Under the pieces are notes generated by a model. It did not search any database. It was not told where the DNA came from and saw only the letters and a list, made by a program, of their open reading frames with translations. Shown in pieces: positions 27,045 through 35,576 of a stretch of 64,000 nucleotides of DNA; within the stretch, counting starts at the first letter, position 1; each line of letters starts with the position of its first letter. The stretch covers positions 672,001-736,000 of the forward strand of contig NZ_CP052135.1 of the NCBI RefSeq assembly GCF_012955605.1, written 5' to 3'. This stretch comes from Bacillus fonticola. GTDB lineage: Bacteria > Bacillota > Bacilli > Bacillales > JC228. The position numbers and the translations under genes were made by a program.

Positions 27045-28562
27045 TCACTGAATTCCTTGTTCCTTTGCCATTTTCTTAGCGACTTGAGGAGCAAGCCATA
27101 AGGATGGCAATAAGATGAGCGATACAGGTACCGCAGTAACGACAATGAACGATTGAATCGAATTGACGCTGTTTTCTCCAAGGTTGAGCAGTACAACTGC
27201 CACCGCACCCATGGTGAGTGCCCAAAAAATCCGCATGAATTTCGGGGGATCACTCAACCCAGTGACAGATGCTGCGATTGTGTATGACATTGAATCAACA
27301 GTCGTTGCCACGAATAAAATCGTCACGAGTAAGAAAGCAAAGGCCAGTACGGTTCCAAACGGCACTTGTTCAACGATGGAAATCATCGCTGCGGGCATCC
27401 CGCCTTCGAGTAGTGCCCCCGTAACAGAGCCCTCATTTTGCTGTTCATAAAAGATTCCACTTCCGCCGACAATCGTAAACCAAAAATTTGAAACGAGCGG
27501 AGCGATTATGGCAACGGCCACAAATAATTGGCGAATGGTTCTCCCGCGGGATATACGACCAATAAAGATCGCCATCATCGGTGCATAGCCGAGGAACCAA
27601 CCCCAGAAGAAAACAGTCCAAAGCGAGAGCCACGCTTTGTCCCCTCTGTACAAGCTGAGATTGAAGAATTCGCGAAGATATACTCCGTATCCGCCAAGGA
27701 AGGAGTCGATAATGAAGCCTGCTGGTCCCAGAACAAGCATGAGAACGACGAGTACTAACGTCCCAACAATGTTTAATACGCTCAGAAGCTGTATTCCTTT
27801 ATAAATTCCAGTTGCAGCTGAAATAGCAGAAATCGCTACAAGCCCAAAAATGATGAGTGCTTGTGTCCAATACTCATTCGGAACTCCGAATAAAGATTCG
27901 AATCCGTAAGCTGCCTGCAAGCCAAGTAACCCGATTGGGCCAATTGTACCTGCTGCCACGGCAATGATCGAAAAGGCATCCACCAAAATACCAAATACAT
28001 TGTTTTTCTCCATGATCTTCTTGCCAAACATCGGATAAAATAATGTTCGTGGCTTTAGTGGCATCCCTTTATGATAATGCCCATACATGACAACGACAGT
28101 GCTTAATGTACCGAGAATGGTCCAAGCAAGAAATCCCCAATCAAGAAACGACTGTGCTAGCGCATTATAGACGTTAAACGGCGACCCGGCTTCAGCTTCT
28201 GGAAGCATCGGTGGTTGTTCCATGTAGTGAAACATCGGTTCAGCAGCAGCCCAAAACACGCCGCCACTCGCGAGTAAAGTACACATAATCATAGAAATCC
28301 ATTTAAAGTAGCCCGTTTCTGGTTTATCTAACATTCCGAGCTTTACTCTTCCTAACCGCGAACACGCCATAACAATTGTTACCGCAAAAAACGCAAGAAC
28401 CAATAATTGCCAAAAGGCACCAAAATAATTGGCAGACCAAGCGAACGAATCATTTACAAACCTCTCGAGAAAATCCATATTGATCCAAGATAAAATAACA
28501 AATAAGATCAATACCCCTCCGCTAATGAAGACAACAGGCCAATCAGTACGAGGTGATTTCAA
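27045..28562 (-). CDS. BCCT family transporter (glycine betaine/choline/carnitine)
   Basis: 505 residues from the TTG at 28562, which has GGGAGG seven bases upstream; the longer frame to 28616 has none. About twelve membrane helices. The family core in helix 8, FFWGWFLGYAPMMAIFIGRISRGRT, is split here as WTVFFWGWFLGYAPMM and IFIGRISRGRT and carries the Trp-rich betaine-binding region. It would bring in osmoprotectants with sodium. A perfect 11-base-arm dyad lies 58 bases upstream and may bind a regulator. Confidence 0.93.
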   Translation of the reverse strand: MKSPRTDWPVVFISGGVLILFVILSWINMDFLERFVNDSFAWSANYFGAFWQLLVLAFFAVTIVMACSRLGRVKLGMLDKPETGYFKWISMIMCTLLASGGVFWAAAEPMFHYMEQPPMLPEAEAGSPFNVYNALAQSFLDWGFLAWTILGTLSTVVVMYGHYHKGMPLKPRTLFYPMFGKKIMEKNNVFGILVDAFSIIAVAAGTIGPIGLLGLQAAYGFESLFGVPNEYWTQALIIFGLVAISAISAATGIYKGIQLLSVLNIVGTLVLVVLMLVLGPAGFIIDSFLGGYGVYLREFFNLSLYRGDKAWLSLWTVFFWGWFLGYAPMMAIFIGRISRGRTIRQLFVAVAIIAPLVSNFWFTIVGGSGIFYEQQNEGSVTGALLEGGMPAAMISIVEQVPFGTVLAFAFLLVTILFVATTVDSMSYTIAASVTGLSDPPKFMRIFWALTMGAVAVVLLNLGENSVNSIQSFIVVTAVPVSLILLPSLWLAPQVAKKMAKEQGIQ

Positions 28563-28619
28563 TTGTGAGCCTCCCTTTTTTTCCTTAGTGTGATGTGTCC
28601 AAACTGTGACGAACATTTA

Positions 28620-28650
28620 AAACACATGTTTGACATCGTAACATGTGTTT
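28620..28650. promoter_or_regulatory. Dyad operator candidate upstream of the BCCT gene
   Basis: AAACACATGTT (28620-28630) and AACATGTGTTT (28640-28650) are perfect inverted arms with a 9-base spacer. There is no T-run, so it is not a terminator. Osmoprotectant-transporter genes in Bacillus are often repressed by GbsR-type proteins; the link here is inference. Confidence 0.55.
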
Positions 28651-28876
28651 ACATGAAAAGAAAGCCATAACCCTTTTGGTCAACTTGGTGTGGTTGTCCT
28701 ATAAGATGTTGTTTAAAAGTCTGGGGAAAATCCTCATAATAAGAGTGGACTTTGGCAGATGACTTAGGAAGGAATTTCGGAAAAAACCTAACAAAAGATC
28801 AAAAAATGCGCTATAATACACAAGAAGTTTATAGTGACTTGAAGACGAAATTTTTACAAAGTAAGGTGATGTTCTT

Positions 28877-29008
28877 ATGATGAATACCCTTGTGCAGCGC
28901 ATGGAGAAAGTACCCTTTTACATCGCTGGTGTGATTTATCTCGCATGTCTCATTGGAGCAGGATATGGGTTTTATGAAATTGGCATGTGGCTTGGGGACA
29001 ACTATTAA
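28877..29008 (+). CDS. Small single-span membrane protein (43 residues)
   Basis: 43 codons with AAGGTGATG upstream of the ATG and a terminator immediately after the stop, so it is a genuine small gene. The peptide starts MMNTLVQRMEKVPF, has one hydrophobic helix (about 14-34) and ends LGDNY. I do not recognise the family. It lies alone between the BCCT promoter region and array 3. Confidence 0.7.
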   Translation: MMNTLVQRMEKVPFYIAGVIYLACLIGAGYGFYEIGMWLGDNY

Positions 29009-29016
29009 TACATGGG

Positions 29017-29055
29017 AAAGGGGATGACTCCTGACGTGGTCACCCCCTTTTGTTT
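29017..29055 (+). terminator. Terminator after the small membrane protein gene
   Basis: AAAGGGGATGAC against GTCACCCCCTTT with one mismatch, followed by a T-rich tract. Confidence 0.75.
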
Positions 29056-29088
29056 TATCGAAATTCAGAGTAGGTTCGGCTAAAACAT

Positions 29089-29703
29089 CTGCCCCTGACC
29101 GCGGATATCTGCCCTTGACCGCGGATATCTGCTCCTGACCGCGGATATCTGCCTCTGACCGCGGATATCTGCCCTTGATCGCGGATATATTCTCCTGACC
29201 GCGGATATCTGCCCTTGACCGCGGATATCTGCCCCTGATCGCGGATATATTCTCCTGATCGCGGATATCTGCCTCTGACTGCGGATATCTGCTCCTGACC
29301 GCGGATAACTGCCCCTGATCGCGGATATCTGCTCCTGACCGCGGATAACTGCCCCTGACCGCGGATATCTGCCCTTGACCGCGGATATATTCTCCTGATC
29401 GCGGATATCTGCCCCTAGCCGCGGATAACTGCCTCTGATCGCGGATATCTGCCCTTGACCGCGGATATATTCTCCTGATCGCGGATATCTGCCCTTGACC
29501 GCGGATATATTCTCCTGACCGCGGATATCTGCCCCTGATCGCGGATATCTGCCCTTGACCGCGGATATCTGCCCCTGATCGCGGATATCTGCCCTTGACC
29601 GCGGATATCTGCCCCTGATCGCGGATATATTCTCCTGACCGCGGATATATTCTCCTGACCGCGGATATCTGCCTCTGACCGCGGATATCTGCCCTTGACC
29701 GCC
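29089..29703 (-). repeat. 20-bp tandem array 3 (about 30 units, inverted)
   Basis: GCGGATATCT or GCGGATATAT recurs every 20 bases from 29101 to 29681. Read on the minus strand, the units are the same words as in array 2 (GGTCAGGGGCAGATATCCGC, and the GGAGAATATA variant). The array lies between two convergent genes and ends five bases before the nucleoside hydrolase stop codon. Confidence 0.96.
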
Positions 29704-29708
29704 GCGGA

Positions 29709-30650
29709 TTAGGTAGGTTGCGGAGATATCAGCACGCGCATGGTTTCCTGCATGTAATGGTCATACGGGAACGATACAACGATATGATGGTGACTTTCCT
29801 CATCCCGATATATTTGTCGAAAATCGGCAACACTCATCCCGCGAAATGAGCCATTTGTTTCTACAGATACCTTTTTTTGCATGGTCGTCAGCCGATTCAT
29901 ATGAACAATCCCATAAATGACCAGCAGATCATGAAGGGGAGGCCCATCCAATGAAGGTTTCAATTCTTTATACGCTTTTGCGTAATATTCCAGCATGGGA
30001 CGGTACAACTGCCTAAACGAATTTTCACTTTTTGCATATAATGTTTTGCGAAACACTTTTGGCCACACAGCATTTACCGTAACGTTTAGTGGAAAAATAG
30101 TCACTTTCTTGCTTTTTTGCAAAACGATGTTCGTGGCAATCGGATCTCCGTGCCAATTTGCCTCAGCAACAGAGGTTACGTTTCCTGGCACGTGAAACGC
30201 ACCGCCCATAAGTACGATATGTTGGACTTTTTCCATTGTCTTCTCGGATAAAATAAAGGCAGATGCCAATGATGTTGAACGGCCCACATCTACAATAACA
30301 AAATCAGGATCACTTCCACATTTGTCAATAATGTCAAATAGGGTACCGAAACCTTTTTCAACTCCTGGATACGACGGCGAAATAACTTGCCCAATCCCGT
30401 ATTCTCCATGAATTTCCGGATAAAACACTTTGAAATCAGCAGACAAAGGTCCAACTGCCCCTTCAATAATAGGGATAGATTGTTTGCCAGCGAGATGGGT
30501 TAAAAAGTGGGCGTTATCAATTGTTTTCTGCTTACTAACATTCCCATAACTCGTCACAATCCCTACAACTTCAATTTTTTCATGCAGCAGCGCATACATA
30601 ATGGCAAACGCGTCATCAATGCCCGGATCACAAAAAAGCAACACCTTCAC
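29709..30650 (-). CDS. Inosine/uridine-preferring nucleoside hydrolase
   Basis: 313 residues from the GTG at 30650 (VKVLLFCDPG), preceded by GGGGGCGG; the frame is open to 30707 but the longer start lacks a site. The calcium-binding Asp cluster DPGIDDAFA near residue 8 defines the family. Other conserved pieces are HFLTHLAG, IVLMGGAFHVPGNVTS and EANWHGDPIA (near 150-175), and the late HDLLVIYGIV. It splits nucleosides to base and ribose in the cytoplasm for salvage. The stop codon touches array 3. Confidence 0.92.
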   Translation of the reverse strand: MKVLLFCDPGIDDAFAIMYALLHEKIEVVGIVTSYGNVSKQKTIDNAHFLTHLAGKQSIPIIEGAVGPLSADFKVFYPEIHGEYGIGQVISPSYPGVEKGFGTLFDIIDKCGSDPDFVIVDVGRSTSLASAFILSEKTMEKVQHIVLMGGAFHVPGNVTSVAEANWHGDPIATNIVLQKSKKVTIFPLNVTVNAVWPKVFRKTLYAKSENSFRQLYRPMLEYYAKAYKELKPSLDGPPLHDLLVIYGIVHMNRLTTMQKKVSVETNGSFRGMSVADFRQIYRDEESHHHIVVSFPYDHYMQETMRVLISPQPT

Positions 30651-30712
30651 ACAACCGCCCCCCAAATATTTTAAAATTTTCCATATGCTACACTGTATCG
30701 TATGCAATTATC

Positions 30713-30782
30713 GGGAACAGGTACGCCCCGCCTTTTGTCGAAAAAATTCCAGGAACAGGTACGCCCCGGAATTTGTCGAAAA
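30713..30782 (-). repeat. Dispersed GGTACGCCCCG repeat, two copies
   Basis: GGAACAGGTACGCCCCG followed by TTTTGTCGAAAAAATTCC, then a second GGAACAGGTACGCCCCG with ATTTGTCGAA. It is the same family as at 5981, 53045 and 59924, here inverted and tandem. Confidence 0.75.
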
Positions 30783-30787
30783 ATATA

Positions 30788-30826
30788 ATAAAAGCGCACT
30801 CAGGACAAAATCCCTCGGTGCGCTTT
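30788..30826 (-). terminator. Terminator of the GNAT gene (minus strand)
   Basis: AAAGCGCAC paired with GTGCGCTTT around a 18-base loop; A-rich on the left gives the T-run on the minus strand. Confidence 0.7.
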
Positions 30827-30832
30827 CACATA

Positions 30833-31348
30833 TTACTGGTTTTCAACCCACTCCCGCCGCAGTAACCCCATCTCCACAAGCGACCACATTTCGCCTTCAA
30901 ATGGCATGTTTTCGCGGAGAAGTCCTTCCCGTTTAAAACCGATTTTTTCGTACACGCGAATGGCCGACATATTGAAGTCCCAAACTCCTAGCGACACTCT
31001 ATGTAGATTCATTTCTTCAAATGCGATTTGACAGGCTTTGTGCACCATTTTTGTAGCATACCCTTTTCCTCGGTGTTCAGGGGAAATAAACACTTTGCCA
31101 ATCCGAGCTGAGTGTTGGAGTGGACCGAGTTGTCCGAGCGAGATGTGTCCGATGGCTTCCGAAGTTTGTGGATCGTAGGCAGTAAAGTTTCGCTGCGCCG
31201 CTTCACCTCGATACTTGTCCAACTGTTCTTTTGTTAATGGATATGTGAGCTTTGTACCTGCCCATTGCGCGGTGAGGCGAGCCGAGTTGATCCAGCTCAT
31301 GAGCAGCGTGTCGTCTTCTTTGATGTACTCGCGTAAAGAAATCGTCAT
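30833..31348 (-). CDS. GNAT family N-acetyltransferase, RimJ/RimL type
   Basis: 171 residues from the ATG at 31348 with CAGGAGGGT upstream; an in-frame extension to 31399 has no site. The acetyl-CoA loop is VFISPEHRGKGYATKMV (about 85-102) and the C-terminal VYEKIGFKREGLLREN is typical of the family that acetylates protein or amino-acid amines. The substrate is unknown. It is divergent from the amidohydrolase gene. Confidence 0.88.
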   Translation of the reverse strand: MTISLREYIKEDDTLLMSWINSARLTAQWAGTKLTYPLTKEQLDKYRGEAAQRNFTAYDPQTSEAIGHISLGQLGPLQHSARIGKVFISPEHRGKGYATKMVHKACQIAFEEMNLHRVSLGVWDFNMSAIRVYEKIGFKREGLLRENMPFEGEMWSLVEMGLLRREWVENQ

Positions 31349-31431
31349 CGTGTACCCTCCTGTTGAAATTTTCGCCATCTTTAGTATACTAAACTGCAAA
31401 ACTTACGAAAAGAAAGAGGAGAGTGAGCCGA

Positions 31432-32727
31432 GTGAGTCATGTGTATAGCAGAGAAAGACTGGAAGCAGAGCTAGGAAAGAACCCGGTAGATCCATATATA
31501 AAGGAAGAAGATGTGCTGGAGTTGCTAGACGCCATCGCAGCTGTTGGTCGCACGGCTGAGGGAGGCTTTACACGTCCACCGTACTCTGCAGAAGACAGAG
31601 AGGCGAAAGCAATTTTCCGTTCGCATATGGAGCAAATTGGATTGCCCACGTGGGAAGATGCTGCTGGAAATTTGTTCGGGAGATATGAAGGGACAGATCC
31701 GGATGCAGCCGTTGTGCTCACAGGTTCCCACTTAGATTCAGTGCCGAATGGAGGCGCTTTTGACGGGCCGCTCGGTTGTGTCAGTAGTTTGCTAGCTGTG
31801 AAGGCGTTGAAGGAGGCTGGCATTCGTCCGAATCGTTCAATTGATATCGTCGTGTTCATGGACGAAGAAGGATCCCGCTTTCAAAACGGCTTGTACGGAA
31901 GCCGCGTTGTCATGGGGGACGTGACGCCGGAACAGCTCCTCGCTTTTTCAGACGACAAAGGAATTGAACTTGTCGACGCGATGGCGGAACAAGGCTATGA
32001 CTACAAAAAAATCGGTGAAGCGAAACGAAACGCAGCCGACATTCATGCCTTCATAGAGCTGCACATTGAACAAGGGAAACAATTAGAGGAAGCTGGCGTC
32101 CCGATCGGTGTCGTAAACGGAATAGCTGGACCTTCGTTTACAAATTTCACGTTTATTGGAGAAACTGACCACGCAGGGAATACCCCAATGACTAACCGCA
32201 AAGATGCGAACGCGGCTGCCAGCGAATTTGTCCTTGCCGCCGAAGAGGTAGCACCAACGATCAGTGAAACAGCCGTGGCAACTGTGGGTCGAATGATCGT
32301 TCACCCCTGTGGATCGAACGTGATTGCTGGGAAGGTAGAACTCACGCTAGATGCGCGTGATATTCACGAAGGAAACCGCGATAAAATGGTGGAAGAACTG
32401 ATGGATAGAGCAAAGGCGATCGCCACGAAACGCGGACTTACCGTGAACATCGAAACCGCCATCCGCATCCCACCAGTACCAATTCACGAGGAGATGCAAA
32501 CCCTGATCCGAAACGCGGCAGAGACGGCAGGTACTAAAAGTATGCCAATCGTCAGCGGAGCGGGACACGACGCCATGAACATCGGCCGCCACGTCCCAGT
32601 CGGCATGATTTTCGTCCCAAGCCACCGCGGCAAAAGTCACTCCCCGGAAGAATGGACCAGTTTACCTGACTGTGTGCGGGGTGTTGTTGTGTTACGGAAT
32701 GTGTTGTTGGAGTTGGCCGAGGGGTAG
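31432..32727 (+). CDS. M20 family hydantoinase/carbamoylase-type amidohydrolase
   Basis: About 431 residues; GTG at 31432 fits AAAGAGGAGAG best, with GTG at 31423 as the alternative. Metal and catalytic motifs: GSHLDSVPNGGAFDGPLG (about 95-115), FMDEEGSRFQ (about 140), LHIEQGKQLEE (about 205), and GAGHDAMN near 380. The family covers allantoate amidohydrolase, N-carbamoyl-L-amino acid hydrolase and ureidoglycolate enzymes, which cannot be told apart here. No purine-catabolic genes are adjacent except the nucleoside hydrolase about 0.8 kb away on the other strand. Confidence 0.9.
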   Translation: MSHVYSRERLEAELGKNPVDPYIKEEDVLELLDAIAAVGRTAEGGFTRPPYSAEDREAKAIFRSHMEQIGLPTWEDAAGNLFGRYEGTDPDAAVVLTGSHLDSVPNGGAFDGPLGCVSSLLAVKALKEAGIRPNRSIDIVVFMDEEGSRFQNGLYGSRVVMGDVTPEQLLAFSDDKGIELVDAMAEQGYDYKKIGEAKRNAADIHAFIELHIEQGKQLEEAGVPIGVVNGIAGPSFTNFTFIGETDHAGNTPMTNRKDANAAASEFVLAAEEVAPTISETAVATVGRMIVHPCGSNVIAGKVELTLDARDIHEGNRDKMVEELMDRAKAIATKRGLTVNIETAIRIPPVPIHEEMQTLIRNAAETAGTKSMPIVSGAGHDAMNIGRHVPVGMIFVPSHRGKSHSPEEWTSLPDCVRGVVVLRNVLLELAEG

Positions 32728-32740
32728 GAAAGAGATGGGG

Positions 32741-32772
32741 AAAAGCACACCATTTTATGGGTGTGCTTTTTT
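32741..32772 (+). terminator. Terminator after the M20 amidohydrolase gene
   Basis: AAAAGCACACC paired with GGTGTGCTTTT, loop of about nine bases, ending in six T. Confidence 0.88.
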
Positions 32773-32814
32773 AGTGGAAAGGACAGAGACTCAGGGAGGG
32801 ATGCGGAGAATGCT

Positions 32815-33206
32815 CAGACTCAGGAAGAAATACGCAGACTCAGTAGGGGGATGCGCAGACTTAGAATGAGATACGCAGACTCAGTAGGGGATGCTCAGAC
32901 TTAGGACGAGATACGTAGACTCAGTAGGGGGATGCTCAGACTCAGGACGAGATACGCAGACTCAGAGGAGAATGCGCAGACTTAGGACGAAATACGCAGA
33001 CTCAGCAGGGGATGCTCAGACTCAGGAAGAAATACGCAGACTCAGTGAGAAATGCGCAGACTTAGGAAGAAATACGCAGACTCAGGAAGAAATACGCAGA
33101 CTCAGCGGAGAATGCTCAGACTCAGGAAGAAATACGCAGACTCAGCGGAGAATGCTCAGACTCAGGAAGAAATACGCAGACTCAGTAGGGGGATGCTCAG
33201 ACTTGG
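32815..33206 (+). repeat. 20-21 bp tandem array 4 (19 units plus a partial)
   Basis: CAGACTCAG or CAGACTTAG recurs every 20 bases (21 where the spacer is GGGGG), alternating mainly between GAAGAAATACG and TAGGGGGATGCT-like tails. Units can be aligned with arrays 1-3 as TCAGGA[AG]GA[AT]ATA, then CGC a few bases on, so it may be a diverged member of that family. It follows a terminator and precedes a convergent gene. Confidence 0.93.
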
Positions 33207-33263
33207 TCAAATAATACCCAACTTAGAGCCCGATAAATCGATAGGTGCTTGGTACCCGTCGTA

Positions 33264-33617
33264 TTATACAAACCGGAATTGCCCCCCACGCCCAACCATC
33301 CTCAATAATGGAAGGTCCTCTGGATGAACATATCCAATAACCGCTACGTCGGGATGGGCAGTGAGGGCTTCTAATGTGATTTGCAATCTACCGGCGTAGC
33401 GTCCATATGGTACTTGATCAACGGTAATGCTGCCTACATTTCTTTCCGTATCGGTATACGCATCTAACCTCGTAAGAAAAGAAGTTTGCAAAGCGGAGTA
33501 CCACCGAATTCTTGCTAGATTCATACCAACTAAAATCCCCAATGAAGCAAATAATGCCCCACCAATGGCAAGTAAAGTCATGATCAAAGTGTTTTCTCTA
33601 TCCGCACCAGCGTTCAC
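33264..33617 (-). CDS. Membrane-anchored protein of unknown function
   Basis: 117 residues from a GTG at 33617 with CAGGGAG upstream. One hydrophobic helix near residues 12-33 leaves an external or internal domain of about 85 residues containing VDQVPYGRYAGRL and VIGYVHPEDLPLLR. I do not recognise the family. It starts 18 bases after the murQ stop and may share its transcript. Confidence 0.65.
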   Translation of the reverse strand: MNAGADRENTLIMTLLAIGGALFASLGILVGMNLARIRWYSALQTSFLTRLDAYTDTERNVGSITVDQVPYGRYAGRLQITLEALTAHPDVAVIGYVHPEDLPLLRMVGRGGQFRFV

Positions 33618-33635
33618 GGCGAAGTTTGCTCCCTG

Positions 33636-34529
33636 TTAGTTGCTTTGTAATGCCCCTCTTACAAACCCCTTTGATTCTAGCAATCTATTTTTTGCTTCCT
33701 GTAAGGAGCATGTAGACAAAATCATGACAATCGCTGTTTTTACATGTCGTTCCGAAGCCTCGAAATACTCCTGAGCCACTTCTTCGGTTACTCCAGTTGC
33801 ATCTTGGATAATATTGAGGCTTCTTTGCTGGAGCTTCTCGTTCGTTGACTTCATATCAACCATCAAATTCTCATACACTTTTCCAATTCCGACCATAGAA
33901 AGAGTGGAGATCATGTTGAGCACAAGCTTTTGGGCGGTGCCGGCTTTGAGGCGAGTGGAACCTGTCAACACCTCTGGACCCGTTTCCACTTCAATCGGAT
34001 AATCGGCATATGTGCTCATCGATGCCTTTTTGTTGCACGATACGCTCGCCGTCACTGCACCGAGCTCCTTCGCTTTCTTTAGGGCGCCGATTGCATATGG
34101 TGTGCGACCACTTGCAGCAAGTGCGATAACGACATCTCCTTTACGAACACCATGATTTTGCAAATCTAGCGCTGCGGCTTCCTCAGAATCCTCGGCACCC
34201 TCTTCTGCTTTCACATACGCCTCAGCCCCACCTGCGATAATTCCTTGCACTTGCTCGTAGGAAGCACCGAAAGTAGGGGGGCACTCCACCGCATCGAGAA
34301 CACCGAGTCGACCACTCGTGCCTGCACCAATGTAGAAGAGTCGGTTGCCGTTCTGGAAAGTCTCTCTTACGGCTTCAACCACTTTTACAATCAAAGGAAG
34401 CTCCTTTTCAATCGCGACAGGTACTGTCTTGTCTTCGGTATTCATGACACGAAGGGCTTCCAAAATAGGAAGTTGGTCTAGTAAAGTTGTTTTGCTATTT
34501 CGTTTCTCAGTTGTTAAATGATCTATCAT
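33636..34529 (-). CDS. murQ: N-acetylmuramic acid 6-phosphate etherase
   Basis: 297 residues, the normal MurQ length. SIS-domain motifs IGAGTSGRLGVLDAVECPPT (about 67-86) and ALAASGRTPYAIGAL (about 140) are clear, with the catalytic Glu in VECPPTFG and the second in AYVKAEEGAEDS. It cleaves the lactyl ether of MurNAc-6-phosphate to GlcNAc-6-phosphate and lactate. The gene lies downstream of a MurR-type regulator and faces the rest of a muropeptide-sugar cluster. A cre-like site precedes it. Confidence 0.96.
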   Translation of the reverse strand: MIDHLTTEKRNSKTTLLDQLPILEALRVMNTEDKTVPVAIEKELPLIVKVVEAVRETFQNGNRLFYIGAGTSGRLGVLDAVECPPTFGASYEQVQGIIAGGAEAYVKAEEGAEDSEEAAALDLQNHGVRKGDVVIALAASGRTPYAIGALKKAKELGAVTASVSCNKKASMSTYADYPIEVETGPEVLTGSTRLKAGTAQKLVLNMISTLSMVGIGKVYENLMVDMKSTNEKLQQRSLNIIQDATGVTEEVAQEYFEASERHVKTAIVMILSTCSLQEAKNRLLESKGFVRGALQSN

Positions 34530-34542
34530 GTGAACACCTCTT

Positions 34543-34556
34543 TTAAAACGCTCTCA
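34543..34556. promoter_or_regulatory. cre-like site upstream of murQ
   Basis: TTAAAACGCTCTCA matches the CcpA consensus TGWAANCGNTNWCA at 13 of 14 positions. It suggests carbon catabolite repression of murQ. Confidence 0.55.
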
Positions 34557-34634
34557 TTTTACTTGTAGTGTAACACGGTGGAATTAAACGTCAATATTAT
34601 AATAATTATTTGTGAAATTTAATTCCATACAGGA

Positions 34635-34669
34635 TCAAAAAAGACGAGGGCTCGTGTGCCTACCGTCTT
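34635..34669 (-). terminator. Terminator overlapping the end of the MurR-like gene
   Basis: AAGACG/CGTCTT stem; AAAAAA at 34635-34641 gives a T-run on the minus strand. It includes the TAG stop of the regulator. Confidence 0.65.
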
Positions 34670-35511
34670 AATTTTACTGCCTCTGAGCGAGCATTATCAA
34701 ACTGCTCAAGAACGTCCGCACCGATTTGGTGAAACAGGCTTACATAGAGCCCGTCAATAATATTCAGCTGCGTCATTTTAGAAGCAATACTTCCGATTCG
34801 ATAGTCTTGCTCCAAATTTGGAGTGACGAGGAGTGTGTTGCTAATTTTTGCCAATTGGGATTTTGAGTTTGCTGTGATCGCCAACACATGGGCACCACGA
34901 TTTTGTGCAAATTTAGCCAGTTCGCAGACGTCACTCGTTTGACCGGAGTGGCTCAAACCAATCAAAATGTCGTTTTCCCCGAAATGAGTGAGGTAGGAGA
35001 GCATGAAGTGGAAGTCCCCGGAAGTGAGCGCTGAATACCCTAGCTTGGAAAATTTGTAATAGCCATCGAATGCAGCTGTTGCGGAGCCTCCGACACCAAA
35101 AAAGGCCATCCTACGTGCTTCACCTAATGTTTTTACAGCATTTTCAAATTCCTTTTTCTGTAGAGTGGACTTTGAAAACTCTAGCGCATCCTTATTTAGC
35201 TGCGTTACTTTTTGGAACAATTCATGTGGGGTGTCCTTCTCTTTTAAAATGGAAAAGTCGTTTACGTTGATTGTGTGAGTGGCAAGCTCCCTAACAAGGG
35301 TCAGCTTGAACGTTTTAAAACTCCCGACCCCGATCGACTTACAAAAGCGAACGACTGTTGCATCACCCACTCCAACCTTTTGTGCAAGCTCATTGGTTGT
35401 CAAGTTTGGGATCAAATTAGGGTACTCCAACACATACTTTGCAATTTTGTGCTCTGCCTGAGTAAGGTGATCTTTCCATTGACTGATTGTTTGCAATAAA
35501 CTCAAGCGCAT
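34660..35511 (-). CDS. murR: MurR/RpiR family transcriptional regulator
   Basis: 283 residues. N-terminal helix-turn-helix of the RpiR type (residues 1-77: LTTNELAQKVGVGDATVVRFCKSIG in two pieces LTTNELAQKVG and DATVVRFCKSIG) and a C-terminal sugar-phosphate-sensing SIS domain (about 110-260: FFGVGGSATAA and IGLSHSGQTSDV). In B. subtilis the MurR-type regulator is adjacent to murQ and responds to MurNAc-6-phosphate; the same adjacency is seen here, 130 bases apart. The specific symbol is inferred from context. Confidence 0.85.
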   Translation of the reverse strand: MRLSLLQTISQWKDHLTQAEHKIAKYVLEYPNLIPNLTTNELAQKVGVGDATVVRFCKSIGVGSFKTFKLTLVRELATHTINVNDFSILKEKDTPHELFQKVTQLNKDALEFSKSTLQKKEFENAVKTLGEARRMAFFGVGGSATAAFDGYYKFSKLGYSALTSGDFHFMLSYLTHFGENDILIGLSHSGQTSDVCELAKFAQNRGAHVLAITANSKSQLAKISNTLLVTPNLEQDYRIGSIASKMTQLNIIDGLYVSLFHQIGADVLEQFDNARSEAVKLRR

Positions 35512-35576
35512 TCACCTGCTTTGTGTATGATGTTTTCAGTATAGCATAGGCACGCTCTACGCTAGTTCCTTCTAAT

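Noticed and set aside
22447-29703. CRISPR arrays
   Set aside because: The unit is only 20 bp with no unique spacers and no cas genes nearby; the variable words come from a small recurring set.
32891-33327. Two overlapping frames through array 4
   Set aside because: Repeat-coded, no ribosome binding site, and they run beyond the array only by chance.
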